From: Sphaerospermopsis kisseleviana NIES-73
GTDB lineage: Bacteria; Cyanobacteriota; Cyanobacteriia; Cyanobacteriales; Nostocaceae
Reading direction: 5' to 3'
NCBI RefSeq assembly: GCF_002368075.1
Contig: NZ_AP018314.1
Span: 2,988,855-3,052,854 of the forward strand
DNA length: 64,000 bases
In this document: positions 1 to 8,632 of the stretch, piece by piece
How the letters are laid out: each line of letters starts with the position of its first letter
Position numbering within the stretch: position 1 is the first letter of the stretch
Made by a program: the position numbers and the translations under genes
The notes under the pieces: generated by a model
What the model was told of the DNA's origin: nothing
What the model saw: the letters and a program-made list of their open reading frames with translations, nothing else
Database searches by the model: none

Positions 1-1
1 T

Positions 2-1045
2 AACGCCCCTGCTTGTGGTAACATCGGTTATGCTGCTTGTGAAGTAGCTTTAAAAGGAACAGGGAACACTTCGACAAGCTCAGTGCATCGCAGGGAACAG
101 GGAACAGAAAGTAAAATCCAAAATTCTGTAGATTGGATTATAGGTGAATTAAGTAGTTATCAAATAGAATCTTCTGTGACGCTTGCACCGAAAATTGGTA
201 TTTGGACAACCTTCACACCGGATCATTTAGCCCGTCATAAAACCTTAGAAAATTACTACAATATTAAAGCCAAACTGTTAAATAATTCCCAGTTACAAAT
301 ATTTAACGGAGACGATGTTTATTTAAACAAAGCAAGTTTAAATCAGTGGTCTGATGCTTATTGGACAAGTGTTAAAGGGGCAGAATTTTTAATAGGTGAA
401 AAAGGTTTTTATATAGAAAATGGCTGGGTAATAGAAAAATTATCTGCAACTTCTGAACCTCAGAAAATTGTTGAAGTTTCTGCTTTGCGAATGGTAGGAG
501 AACACAACCAACAAAATCTATTAATGTCCGTTGGTGCAGCGAGATTAGCAGGAATAGAAATTGCAGCAATTTGTCGCGCTGTGAGTGAATTTCCTGGTGT
601 TCCCCATCGTTTAGAACATATTTGTACATGGTCAGGAATTGAATTTATTAATGATAGTAAAGCTACAAATTATGATGCAGCAGAAGTAGGTTTAGCATCG
701 GTAAAAAGTCCAGTGATTTTAATAGCTGGTGGTGAAGCAAAAGACGGAGATGATACAGCTTGGTTAAAGAAAATACAAGATAAAGCTGCTGCTGTTTTAC
801 TCATTGGTAGTGCTGCAAATGCCTTTGCTCAAAGATTACAAGAAGTGGGATATAATAACTTTGAAATTGTGGAAACAATGGATAAAGCTATTCCCAGATC
901 CGCAGAATTAGCGAAAAAATACCAAGCGTCAGTAGTGTTATTATCTCCAGCCTGTGCCAGTTTTGATCAATATCCTAATTTTGAAGTTAGGGGTGAACAT
1001 TTCCGGGAGTTGTGTTTAAATTGGGTGGATAAAATGCAGGGATAA
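2..1045 (+). CDS. murD: UDP-N-acetylmuramoylalanine--D-glutamate ligase (partial, 5' end outside window)
   Basis: This cytoplasmic enzyme adds D-glutamate to UDP-MurNAc-L-Ala in peptidoglycan synthesis. The reading frame is open from base 2, so the ATP-binding N-terminus lies outside the window. Visible MurD motifs are [13 protein letters not shown] at the edge, GELSSYQ, the NDSKATN substrate loop, and the C-terminal [11 protein letters not shown]...RGEHF block. Between EVAL and the conserved IGELSSYQ there is an unusual Thr/Ser-rich stretch (about codons 19-37 of the visible part). It is encoded by GGAACAG heptamers around an ACTTCGACAAGCTCAG motif, which looks like an in-frame intergenic repeat. 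A GTG at 83 inside that insert is not a credible start, because the conserved residues continue upstream of it. Confidence 0.93.
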   Translation, partial: NAPACGNIGYAACEVALKGTGNTSTSSVHRREQGTESKIQNSVDWIIGELSSYQIESSVTLAPKIGIWTTFTPDHLARHKTLENYYNIKAKLLNNSQLQIFNGDDVYLNKASLNQWSDAYWTSVKGAEFLIGEKGFYIENGWVIEKLSATSEPQKIVEVSALRMVGEHNQQNLLMSVGAARLAGIEIAAICRAVSEFPGVPHRLEHICTWSGIEFINDSKATNYDAAEVGLASVKSPVILIAGGEAKDGDDTAWLKKIQDKAAAVLLIGSAANAFAQRLQEVGYNNFEIVETMDKAIPRSAELAKKYQASVVLLSPACASFDQYPNFEVRGEHFRELCLNWVDKMQG

Positions 1046-1328
1046 TTTAGCGCAGATAGACGCAAATGAAAGAAAAAATTTAAAATATCTGCGTTTATAC
1101 CAAAAATCCCAATTGATAAAACATCACCGTAACAAAACGAAAAACTCTCTAAAAAAGTCTTACCTTTGCGTACTTTGCGTCCTTTGCGGTTAAAATAAAA
1201 ATAAATGTACACATTTAGGATCATCCCCATTCATCTATGGATAAAAAATATAAATTAACTCTGAGGATAGATAAACTATAAAGTTCATAAATGCTTAAAT
1301 TCAATAGAGTCTTTCACTTCTGTAAAAC

Positions 1329-1358
1329 AAGGTTTGGTAAAAAAACCAAGCCTTTTTT
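1329..1358 (+). terminator. Rho-independent terminator, possible end of an orphan sRNA unit
   Basis: The hairpin AAGGTTTGG / CCAAGCCTT has a loop of eight bases and is followed by six T. Its stem resembles the terminators of the small-RNA-like units at 6.9-7.8 kb. Upstream at about 1204-1245 a TGTACACAT...AGGATCATC string and AAATTAACT also recall those units, but weakly. Confidence 0.6.
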
Positions 1359-1361
1359 ATC

Positions 1362-1416
1362 AATTGATAATTGATAATTGATAATTGATAATTGATAATT
1401 GATAATTGATAATTGA
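1362..1416. repeat. Heptanucleotide tandem repeat (TTGATAA)
   Basis: About eight copies of the 7-bp unit lie directly downstream of the terminator. This is the STRR class typical of heterocystous cyanobacteria. Confidence 0.9.
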
Positions 1417-1809
1417 CAATTGTTTCATTAAAATTTTAAGTATTTGTGCAAAATCTGAAAACTATTCGTTTACTCACTTTTATTGTTTTACAGCTATTTT
1501 CAGGTAAATAAACCACATTTTGATTTAGGTTTCGCGTTAACAATGTAGAGGCGTTCGCGAAGCGTGCTGGAAGCATCAGCATTCGGACAATTAATTATCG
1601 GTTTTTACCTAAGACTATCATCCGAATGCTTCGCCCTTACTGTGGTCTAAAGACATGAAAACTGCTGTAGGATGGTTAAAATTAAAATTGTTAATTCAGG
1701 TAAATAAAAAGTAAAAAATGGCGGGCAAGATGCCCACCCCACAAGACTTTTCTTATTACTTCCTTTCTTCCTTTGCGTCTTTGCGTCTTTGCGTGAGATA
1801 TAAAATAAA

Positions 1810-3321
1810 CTAACCCAAAAACAACTGATAAGCAGGATTTTGACTTTCATCCCAATAACGATAACCCAAAGAATCAAGAAACTCCTGCCATTGATTCATT
1901 TCATGGGGTGGAACTTGCATTCCTACCACAATTCGTCCATAATCTGCCCCATTATTGCGATAATGAAATAAGCTAATATTCCAATCAGGAGACATAGAAC
2001 CCACAAATTTCATCAACGCCCCAGGACGTTCAGGAAATTCAAACCGATATAATAATTCATGATCAGCAAGTTGAGAATGTCCCCCTACCATGTGCCGTAA
2101 ATGCAATTTTGTTAATTCATCATCGGTTAAATCAATTGTTTTTAAACCGTTATTTTCAAACTTTTCTACAATTTTCGCAGCATCGGCGCGGTTTTCAATT
2201 TGCACACCGACAAAAATATGCGCTTCTTTGGTATCGGCAATGCGATAATTAAATTCTGTTAGGTTTCTGTCGCCCAGACATTCACAAAATTTACGCAGAC
2301 TTCCCGGTTTTTCAGGAATATTCACCGCAAAAATCGCTTCTCGACGTTCTCCAAATTCTGCCCTTTCTGCCACAAACCGCAAGCGGTCAAAGTTCATGTT
2401 AGCACCGCAAGCGACGGCAACTAAGTTTTTTCCTTGTATTTGTTCTCGTTCTGCATAGACTTTAGCAGCAGCTACAGCTAATGCTCCCGCAGGTTCTAAA
2501 ATAGAACGGGTATCTTCAAAAACATCTTTTATCGCTGCACAGGTAGCATCGGTATCCACCAAAATAATTTCATCTACATATTCCTGACACAAGCGGAAGG
2601 TTTCCTCTCCCACTTCCCGCACTGCTACCCCATCAGCAAACAAACCCACCTGAGATAAGCGTACCCGATAACCGGCTGTGAGAGATTGAGACATAGCATC
2701 AGCGTCTACAGGTTCGACACCGATAATTTTGATTTCTGGGCGCAGGCGTTTGACGTAAGCACCGATACCAGCAATTAAACCACCTCCACCAATAGCGACA
2801 AAAATCGCGTGAATAGGTTGTTGATATTGGCGTAAAATTTCCATGCCAATAGTTCCCTGGCCAGCGATGACATCAGGATCATCAAAGGGATGTATAAAAG
2901 TTAACCCTTTTTCCGCTTCTAATTGACGGGCGTAGGCGTAAGCGTCATCATAGGTATTTCCATATAAAACCACCTCTCCCCCCCGTGCTTTGACGGCGTT
3001 AATTTTTACTTGGGGAGTGGTTACGGGCATAACAATAATAGCTTTTGTTCCCAAGCGACTGGCAGATAAGGCTACACCTTGGGCGTGGTTTCCCGCAGAT
3101 GCAGCAATTACACCTTGTTTCAGTAAGTCTGGGGGCAGGTTAGCCATTTTGTTATAGGCACCCCGCAATTTAAAGGAGAAGACAGACTGCATATCTTCCC
3201 GCTTGAGTAGCAGTTTGTTGTTAATGCGGTGGGAGAGGTTGGGGGCATATTCCAGTGGTGTTTCTTGGGCTACATCGTAAACGCGGGCAGTAAGGATTTG
3301 TACCAGGTAGTCGCAATACAT
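1810..3321 (-). CDS. ilvA: Threonine ammonia-lyase, biosynthetic, with two ACT-like domains
   Basis: This PLP enzyme converts threonine to 2-oxobutanoate, the first step of isoleucine synthesis. The 503-residue protein has the PLP lysine motif SFKLRGA (Lys51), a glycine-rich phosphate loop GGGGLIAGIGAY near residue 180, and two C-terminal ACT-like regulatory domains (about 325-400 and 418-500) in which PEKPGSLRKF and PERPGALMKF mark the starts. Length and two-ACT layout match the long, isoleucine-regulated IlvA. The start MYCDYLVQIL is the usual one for the family. It is probably monocistronic. Allosteric control is inferred from the ACT domains only. Confidence 0.96.
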   Translation of the reverse strand: MYCDYLVQILTARVYDVAQETPLEYAPNLSHRINNKLLLKREDMQSVFSFKLRGAYNKMANLPPDLLKQGVIAASAGNHAQGVALSASRLGTKAIIVMPVTTPQVKINAVKARGGEVVLYGNTYDDAYAYARQLEAEKGLTFIHPFDDPDVIAGQGTIGMEILRQYQQPIHAIFVAIGGGGLIAGIGAYVKRLRPEIKIIGVEPVDADAMSQSLTAGYRVRLSQVGLFADGVAVREVGEETFRLCQEYVDEIILVDTDATCAAIKDVFEDTRSILEPAGALAVAAAKVYAEREQIQGKNLVAVACGANMNFDRLRFVAERAEFGERREAIFAVNIPEKPGSLRKFCECLGDRNLTEFNYRIADTKEAHIFVGVQIENRADAAKIVEKFENNGLKTIDLTDDELTKLHLRHMVGGHSQLADHELLYRFEFPERPGALMKFVGSMSPDWNISLFHYRNNGADYGRIVVGMQVPPHEMNQWQEFLDSLGYRYWDESQNPAYQLFLG

Positions 3322-3388
3322 AGGCTATAGATGCAATGTTGGGTTGGATTGTTAATTTTACCGCTTGTTGGGTAGTTGGTGATGACAT

Positions 3389-3892
3389 CTATAATCCCAG
3401 TCTTTTAAGAGTTTGTTCATAATCTTTAAGAGCGTTAAAAATATCAGTAAAATCTCTTTTGGTGACTGATGGAGAATTTAAAATTTGTGTACAGTTTTCA
3501 ATATGTGTATGTGCATGACTATTTCTCAAAGGTTTGAGACTATCTAGTTTTGGTTTAAGTATAGCTAAAGAAACTGGATTTACAGATTTTTCAAGTTTTT
3601 CAAAATTCATCAAACCTATAGTGAGAACAAGTAACTTTCGGAAGTTATTTTCATAATCGAATTGAGAAGTATTCTTGACTTCTTGTTGAACTAATTTAAT
3701 ATGATTATTATTTGTAAGGCATCTTTTCGCACATCTTAATACAATATCATCTATAGCTTGTTCGATCCATCCACATAGTTCTAAAAGAGCAAGTTTGGAA
3801 TAATACTTTTGTAAATTAGGATCTGTAGTTTGATTATAAAATTTATCCATATCATTGAGAGTTTTCTGGATTTTAGTCTTTACTATTGCCAT
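3389..3892 (-). CDS. HEPN-domain protein, candidate toxin/RNase partner of DUF262 protein
   Basis: This 167-residue, mostly helical protein carries the HEPN RNase signature Rx4H near the C-terminus (Arg123-NSHA-His128). An upstream helix reads LELCGWIEQAIDD, as in the MAE_28990/MAE_18760-like HEPN families. HEPN proteins of this kind are usually metal-independent RNases in toxin-antitoxin or antiviral systems. The gene starts 6 bases after the stop of the DUF262 gene, so the two are almost certainly co-transcribed with DUF262 first. RNase activity is inferred from the motif; target and partner role are unknown. Confidence 0.7.
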   Translation of the reverse strand: MAIVKTKIQKTLNDMDKFYNQTTDPNLQKYYSKLALLELCGWIEQAIDDIVLRCAKRCLTNNNHIKLVQQEVKNTSQFDYENNFRKLLVLTIGLMNFEKLEKSVNPVSLAILKPKLDSLKPLRNSHAHTHIENCTQILNSPSVTKRDFTDIFNALKDYEQTLKRLGL

Positions 3893-3898
3893 ACAAGA

Positions 3899-5041
3899 TC
3901 ACAATCCAGAAAAAACTTTTCTAGCAGCATTAAGTCGCGCTAATACTTTATCCTTGGATGCAAGATCCTCTTTAAGAACTTCAGGAGATAAGCTGCTATG
4001 GTGTAGTAGTTTATTGAATAAACTACTAATTTCTTCGCGTTTCATTGATTTAATTTTACTGAGGTTAGATGCAATACCAAACATTACAGATTCAAGAACA
4101 GCTATGCTTTTGCGTTTGCTTAATTCTGTTATATTTTCGTTTATTATATCAACTGTTTGTTTAAATATTTTTTCTTTTTCATCCAGCTTACTTTCATCTA
4201 AATTTCTATGTTTACCCATATAGTTGTTCAGGAAATCTGTTAATTTACCATTATATTTTGTATGTTCATCGTAAAATGCAAAAAATCTGAGAATAATCTC
4301 TATAGTAATAAAGCGGTGTTTTTTTCTGCCTTGTTCTTTATTTAAATTAATCCAAGCTGGATATTCATCCATTTGTTTCAATCTCTGATTAAAACTACCA
4401 TTGTATATACAATTTCTAATTTCCTGATTATTTAATTTGATACCCCCAGTGTTTAATCTATGAAAAATAGTAAATAAATAATTTGTATGATTTTTTTTAG
4501 AATAATCACATCTTAAAACAGTAATTGGTAATGTTAAATTTTCTATTCTTGTATAGTAAAGATAAAGTTCAGAAGCGGGATTAAGAAAATCTTTAACGTG
4601 CTTACCAGATATTTTTGGATCAATATCTGGTAGATTAGATAGTTTCCAGTTTTCTTCCTCAAAGAAGCGAATAATAGCCGACATTCTCTGTAATCCATCA
4701 ATAACTTGCCACTTCTGTGTTTTATAATCAACACTAAAACACATACTTGGTATTGGTAACTGCTTGATTAGTGAATCAATAAATCGAGTTTGATCTGTTT
4801 TTCTCCAAACCTCTTCTCTCTGAAATTCTGGTTGAATCACAAGAATTCCTTGCTTGTACATTCTGTAAAGATCAGCACAGGAACGCAGTTCGTTATAGGC
4901 GATTAAATCATCAGGTGGTACGTGATCTGAATCATCCTCATAAAAAATAGTTTCTTCAGCTTCTTCAATTTGTTTAAAAATGTTGTTTTCAGCTTCTTGA
5001 ATTTTACTGTTCATTTTATTTTCCAAGTTTAATTCAATCAT
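3899..5041 (-). CDS. DUF262 family protein (ParB/GmrS-like NTPase or nuclease fold)
   Basis: This protein of about 380 residues has the full DUF262 signature: QPEFQREEVW (70-79), IDGLQR (114-119, the DGQQR-type motif) and FHRLNTGG...NNQEIRN near residue 195. DUF262 is the N-terminal module of GmrSD-type IV restriction enzymes and of many defence-island genes, where the DGQQR motif is needed for nucleotide hydrolysis. The DUF1524 HNH nuclease domain found in GmrSD is absent. The neighbouring HEPN protein could supply the nuclease. I start at the ATG at 5041; a TTG at 5050 is also in frame. No clear Shine-Dalgarno is visible. Defence function is inferred. Confidence 0.78.
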   Translation of the reverse strand: MIELNLENKMNSKIQEAENNIFKQIEEAEETIFYEDDSDHVPPDDLIAYNELRSCADLYRMYKQGILVIQPEFQREEVWRKTDQTRFIDSLIKQLPIPSMCFSVDYKTQKWQVIDGLQRMSAIIRFFEEENWKLSNLPDIDPKISGKHVKDFLNPASELYLYYTRIENLTLPITVLRCDYSKKNHTNYLFTIFHRLNTGGIKLNNQEIRNCIYNGSFNQRLKQMDEYPAWINLNKEQGRKKHRFITIEIILRFFAFYDEHTKYNGKLTDFLNNYMGKHRNLDESKLDEKEKIFKQTVDIINENITELSKRKSIAVLESVMFGIASNLSKIKSMKREEISSLFNKLLHHSSLSPEVLKEDLASKDKVLARLNAARKVFSGL

Positions 5042-5272
5042 ATTTCGCAAAATTTAAATATTTTTTTATAAATTTCAAGTTGTCTTTAAATATCAAGATT
5101 CAGTTGAATATCTGAAAATAACTTGACATATACCCCTATTTTACTCAATTAACTGGTACAGCAGATGTAAATATTTATCATAATATGCCAGTATGGCTAT
5201 CTCTTGTATTAGCATACTACAATATACTTACTTTGGAAATAGCCTAAGTAAAGCTTACCACAATTTTCCTTA

Positions 5273-5659
5273 TTAAAAATATAGCGGAGATTTCTTAATG
5301 GCTTTAATATCTACATCTTTCTGTAAACTGGTATTAGCAACTTCGATAATCCAAAAAATATCTTGTGGTTCTCGGTGGCGTTCATTATAAGCTGACTCTG
5401 GTAAACGGACAATAGCTATATCTGGTTCTGGTTCAGAGGAAGATAATGTAACTGGACCATTAAAACGAACCTCAGCTTTACCTGCTAGTAACTCTTCCAG
5501 GTATTTAGTACCACGTCTAGCGGTGTTGTAATGAATGGGTGTTTCTGGAGACATTTCGACTATTTCCCCTGCTAGTAATTCTACAGGGCGATCGCTCAAA
5601 ATCCCTGCGGCAATTATCCGATGATAATCTTCAACAGACCATTTAACAAGTGTCTTCAT
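5273..5659 (-). pseudogene. Uma2 family (DUF820) endonuclease-like gene, C-terminally truncated
   Basis: The 128 residues match the first two-thirds of a Uma2/DUF820 protein: VEDYHRIIAAGIL, ELLAGEIVEMSPETP, SSEPEPDIAIVR and IFWIIEVANTSLQKD. Intact members are about 185-200 residues and continue with a YWVVD-type strand. Here the frame changes to KAIKKSPLYF and stops, so the end of the PD-(D/E)XK-like fold is missing. The remaining part keeps the PDIA and E(V) positions. These genes are very numerous in filamentous cyanobacteria and often decay. It may be a pseudogene or a short variant. Confidence 0.75.
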
Positions 5660-5714
5660 AGTCTTAGTTAATATGCTTTGTCTTATTCTATAACACCACC
5701 CTCTTTACTGGTTT

Positions 5715-6752
5715 TTATTTCTGTGATAAATCCAACAAATTCGCCAACTTATAAACTATTCGCGCACCTACATTTCCATCCCATTCCGCATCACCAACTT
5801 CATTCACATCAAACCCAATAATCTTTCTTCCACTCTTGACAACTTCCCTAAATAAACAATAAACTTGCTCTAATTCCAAACCCCCAGGAACGGGAGTTCC
5901 CGTATTAGGACAAAGTTTAGGATCTAAACCATCAACATCAAAACTAATATGGACATTCTCAGGTAAATTCCCTACTATTTCCTGACATAAATCAATCCAA
6001 GTTTTACCAGCATATTGTTGTTGTTTGATCGCTGAATCATAATAAGCAACAACCCGATTATTTGAATTATTAATTATTTCCACTTCATCAATACAAATAT
6101 CCCGCAAACCCACCTGCACTAATTTAGAAATTTGCGGAATTTTCAACGCATTAAACATAATTGACGCATGGGAAAATTCAAACCCTTCGTAAGCATCTCT
6201 TAAATCTGCGTGTGCATCAATATGTAAAATTCCAAAATCAGGATATTGATTTGCCAAAGCTTGGAAATAACCCAAAGGTGAACTGTGATCACCACCGATG
6301 ACAGCAACTTTTTTACCTAAATTCATTGCTTGCTGACATTGGCTAAATAACCATTGATTTACCTGTGCACCCGCTTGATTAATTTCTGTGAGGATAGGTG
6401 TTAAATCCGGTGTGTTTGTTAATGCTTTACCTTCAGATTGTCTGGCAATTATTTTAGCAGCTTGTTGACGATAATAATTATTTTTATCTAAGATATCTTG
6501 AGAAATTTCAACTAAATAAATTCCTTGTTTCCAACCATCAGGATGATCAAAATCAAACAAATCTATTTGATAGGAAGCATCTAAAATTCGCTGTGGTGCA
6601 TTCGCTGTTCCCGCACCATAAGAAACAGTAACTTCCCAAGGAACAGCAAAGATAATTAAATTAGCAGTGTTATAATCATAAGGTAAGCCTAAGAGATTAC
6701 CATTAATTTCTGCTATACCGCTAGGATCGTAGTCTGGGATGTAATTACTCAT
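5715..6752 (-). CDS. Ureohydrolase (arginase/agmatinase/guanidinase superfamily)
   Basis: This 345-residue cytoplasmic metalloenzyme hydrolyses a guanidino group to release urea. It has the three metal motifs in order: GGDHSSPLGY, DAHADLR and SFDVDGLDP, followed by PGGLELEQV and the conserved GFDVNEVG. The first 40 residues (YGAGTANAPQRI region) also fit the superfamily. Cyanobacteria carry several paralogues with different substrates (agmatine, guanidinobutyrate, guanidine), and the sequence alone does not decide between them. The gene stands alone; its 3' neighbour is a truncated Uma2 gene and the small-RNA-like array lies upstream of its start. Confidence 0.9.
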   Translation of the reverse strand: MSNYIPDYDPSGIAEINGNLLGLPYDYNTANLIIFAVPWEVTVSYGAGTANAPQRILDASYQIDLFDFDHPDGWKQGIYLVEISQDILDKNNYYRQQAAKIIARQSEGKALTNTPDLTPILTEINQAGAQVNQWLFSQCQQAMNLGKKVAVIGGDHSSPLGYFQALANQYPDFGILHIDAHADLRDAYEGFEFSHASIMFNALKIPQISKLVQVGLRDICIDEVEIINNSNNRVVAYYDSAIKQQQYAGKTWIDLCQEIVGNLPENVHISFDVDGLDPKLCPNTGTPVPGGLELEQVYCLFREVVKSGRKIIGFDVNEVGDAEWDGNVGARIVYKLANLLDLSQK

Positions 6753-6855
6753 AGTTTATTTTTTGGATATGCAGATAAAACACTGTTGAGAGGACATTAT
6801 TATTGTAGCAGAATAGACCATGAAAATCACAGAAAAATAAAATTACAACATTTAA

Positions 6856-6936
6856 AGAAAAAGGTTTGGCTGTGAACCAAACCTCAAAAATTGCTGTGCT
6901 TAACAACGTACTAAATTAATTTAGTTCTTGTCTGCT
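6856..6936 (-). ncRNA. sRNA-like unit 1 of tandem array
   Basis: On the minus strand, a TTGACACATCC string that folds with AGGAAGATG (6943-6967) precedes about 75 bases. These end in the hairpin AGGTTTGG/CCAAACCT (6862-6884) followed by TTTTT. This is the layout of a promoter, a short transcript and an intrinsic terminator. The transcript is predicted, not proven. Confidence 0.45.
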
Positions 6937-7059
6937 TACAGATCATCTTCCTAGAGGATGTGTCAAAATATTCCAAAAACTGATAAAGCATTACTTGGTT
7001 AAAATTTTAAATATGGTTATATTTAGCAGTATTAAATTCTTTAAGTATCTATCTAAAGT

Positions 7060-7135
7060 ATGAAAAAGGCTTGGACTCAAGCCAAGCCTTTGTATATACC
7101 AGGTGTTTACCATATATAGTTAATTTAAACTCTGT
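7060..7135 (-). ncRNA. sRNA-like unit 2 of tandem array
   Basis: A 9-bp hairpin AAGGCTTGG/CCAAGCCTT (7066-7090) is followed on the minus strand by TTTTT. The body shares an almost identical segment of about 38 bases with unit 4 (TTAAATTAACTA, ATATGGTAAACAC, TGGTATATA). The upstream motif is a degenerate form of the array promoter (7148-7165). Confidence 0.5.
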
Positions 7136-7223
7136 TTTCTGCTAATTCATCTCTCTATCAGGTGAGTACAAAATTCATAAAACCCGCTAATAGATACCAC
7201 TGAAAATTAAACATCAATTTGCA

Positions 7224-7300
7224 TAAAAAAAGACCCTGGAATATTGACCAGGGTTAATACACGTTTTTCAGGCATTAATACACTAAATAATAGTCTCTGT
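7224..7300 (-). ncRNA. sRNA-like unit 3 (degenerate)
   Basis: The hairpin CCCTGG/CCAGGG (7234-7253) is followed by a run of seven T on the minus strand, at the spacing expected for the array. The body differs from units 2 and 4, and the upstream motif (about 7312-7338) is only weakly similar. Confidence 0.3.
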
Positions 7301-7418
7301 AAATCGCTATTTCTACTACCTAAAGAGTAATTAAAATAGATTTTTATATTGTGTGTGAGTAATAATTTACTTATGGGAATAGTTGTGGGAAAATCCAAGC
7401 GTTGCTATTTATCTACCA

Positions 7419-7493
7419 CAAAAAAGGCTTGGTTTTTCGCCAAGCCCAGATATATACCAAGTGTTTACCATATCTAGTTAATTTAAGCTTACT
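7419..7493 (-). ncRNA. sRNA-like unit 4 of tandem array
   Basis: This is the best-formed unit. On the minus strand, TTGTAC (7524-7529) and TATAAA (7499-7504) flank a palindromic ACATCCTCTAGGTAGATG block. After about 55 bases comes the hairpin GGCTTGG/CCAAGCC (7426-7446) with a T7 tail. The body matches unit 2. Confidence 0.55.
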
Positions 7494-7663
7494 TAGATTT
7501 TATATCATCTACCTAGAGGATGTGTACAAATATGAGTTTACCTGTTAATAACTGAATTTAATATACCTGTCAAAAAATTATTCTTTCTTCCTAGAGTTGA
7601 CATTATTCAACCGACAATAATTGAGAATAATCGCAAGTGTCAATGTCAAGAATGATGATTAAA

Positions 7664-7735
7664 AAAGAAAGGCTTGATCACAGAACAAGCCTTAGGTAGA
7701 AGTAGATTATATTTCTATAGATACTTTATGGGGTA
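7664..7735 (-). ncRNA. sRNA-like unit 5 (degenerate)
   Basis: The hairpin GGCTTG/CAAGCC (7671-7691) is followed on the minus strand by a T-rich tract. Related CTTCCTAGAG motifs occur nearby at 7585-7605 and, inverted, at 7744-7760, which suggests rearrangement. Confidence 0.3.
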
Positions 7736-7802
7736 AATTAATCAGTCTCTAGGAAAGATGATTTTTGAGAAAATTAATATTCTTTGCTAATTTGTTTCAT
7801 CA

Positions 7803-7877
7803 TAAAAAAAGGTTTAGCTCGGCTAAACCTCCATAGAAAGCAGTTATTCGACACACCAAGATTAATTTAATTCTACT
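7803..7877 (-). ncRNA. sRNA-like unit 6 of tandem array
   Basis: On the minus strand, TTGGACACATCC...AGGAAGATGAC leads to TATAAA (7882-7887). About 50 bases later the 9-bp hairpin AGGTTTAGC/GCTAAACCT (7810-7830) is followed by seven T. This is the first unit in transcription order. Confidence 0.5.
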
Positions 7878-7881
7878 CCTA

Positions 7882-7917
7882 TTTATAGTCATCTTCCTAT
7901 AGGATGTGTCCAAATAA
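7882..7917 (-). promoter_or_regulatory. Array promoter-like motif (unit 6)
   Basis: A -35-like TTGGAC (7908-7913) and -10-like TATAAA (7882-7887) flank the inverted repeat CATCCTATAGGAAGATG. The same block occurs at 6943-6967 and 7506-7531, with weaker forms at 7148 and 7585. Spacing between the hexamers is 19-20 bases, longer than standard; a GACACA -35 would give 17. Confidence 0.4.
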
Positions 7918-8055
7918 TTAGATATATGATATGGAATTACGATGTTTAAAAAAGTTGATTAATCTACTATCAAAAGATAGATTAAAATCAAAATTTTTAG
8001 CTTTTTAAACAATTTAATCACTGATTAATTACTAAAAAAATGATGATCACTGAGA

Positions 8056-8129
8056 CTCTCAGCAAAAACTGTCTTTACTAGGGGTAATTCATGAATTACC
8101 CCTACTTTTATTCTGTTTTGCGTAAGTCC
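8056..8129. mobile_element. MITE family B, copy 1
   Basis: A central perfect palindrome, AGGGGTAATTCATG and its complement, is flanked on one side by TTGCGTAAGTCC. The same layout recurs at 23246, 27651 and 38007, where the complete ends GGACTTACGCAA / TTGCGTAAGTCC are visible. This copy is inverted relative to those and its left end is decayed. Confidence 0.6.
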
Positions 8130-8345
8130 CGTTTATTAAAGAAATTGGCAAAAATGTTACACATCAATTAGCATAACAATGGCGTTCACTTCTAACTAAT
8201 AGTGTATTAATTATAACTTTGTCTTGAGAGAAAATATTTTTCTATTATTTTCTATTAATTTCATTCTGATTTCATTTTTGTGTGTAAAAATAGTTAATGG
8301 TTGATGTTACAGTGAGTAAAGAAGTTAAATTCATCAAGTCAATTA

Positions 8346-8497
8346 GACCTCTCCAAAATAGAATGTATTAATTTGTCTAAGTTGTAGGGGCGAAGCTTAT
8401 GGGCGATAATTTGACGGAAAAATCAGACATCTAGATATCCCATAAGCTTCGACCTGACCGCATAAATAAGTTCCATAATTTCTTTTCTGGAGAAGTC
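8346..8497. mobile_element. MITE family A, copy 1
   Basis: This non-coding element of about 152 bp has imperfect terminal inverted repeats GACCTCTCC...GGAGAAGTC and an internal CATAAGCTTCG palindrome arm. The sequence AAGTCAATTAGA occurs on both sides. Near-identical copies lie at 9544-9696 (same orientation) and 51798-51952 (inverted). Confidence 0.8.
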
Positions 8498-8632
8498 AAT
8501 TAGATTAGCCTAAGTTACTTCAAACAGCCGCAGGTAAATATCAGGTAGTTATCTTCTCTGATATTAAAGGTGAAAAAGTCAAAAGTAGATTTTCATTTAA
8601 ACCCTAGATTCTCATTCAGGAAATATATCAAG

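Larger units (their letters stand above)
1046..1809. other. Intergenic region between murD and ilvA
   Basis: No convincing gene is seen. The region holds a terminator-like hairpin (1329-1358), a heptamer tandem repeat (about 1362-1416), and a palindrome-rich block near 1545-1650 with inverted GCGAAGC/ATTCGGA-type segments, probably a decayed MITE. Confidence 0.6.
6753..8569. other. Long intergenic region with sRNA-like array and MITEs
   Basis: This 1.8 kb stretch has no credible coding sequence. It holds about six hairpin units of one repeated design (6856-7917), a palindrome of MITE family B (about 8056-8129) and MITE family A copy 1 (8346-8497). The rest is AT-rich without recognised signals. 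Confidence 0.8.

Noticed and set aside
83..85. GTG at 83 as the start of a short MurD
   Set aside because: Conserved MurD residues are encoded in frame upstream to the window edge.
6856..7917. Calling the array NsiR1 and assuming hetF next to it
   Set aside because: No hetF gene is adjacent, the TCCGGA motif is missing and I cannot compare with the published sequence here; kept as an unnamed sRNA-like array.
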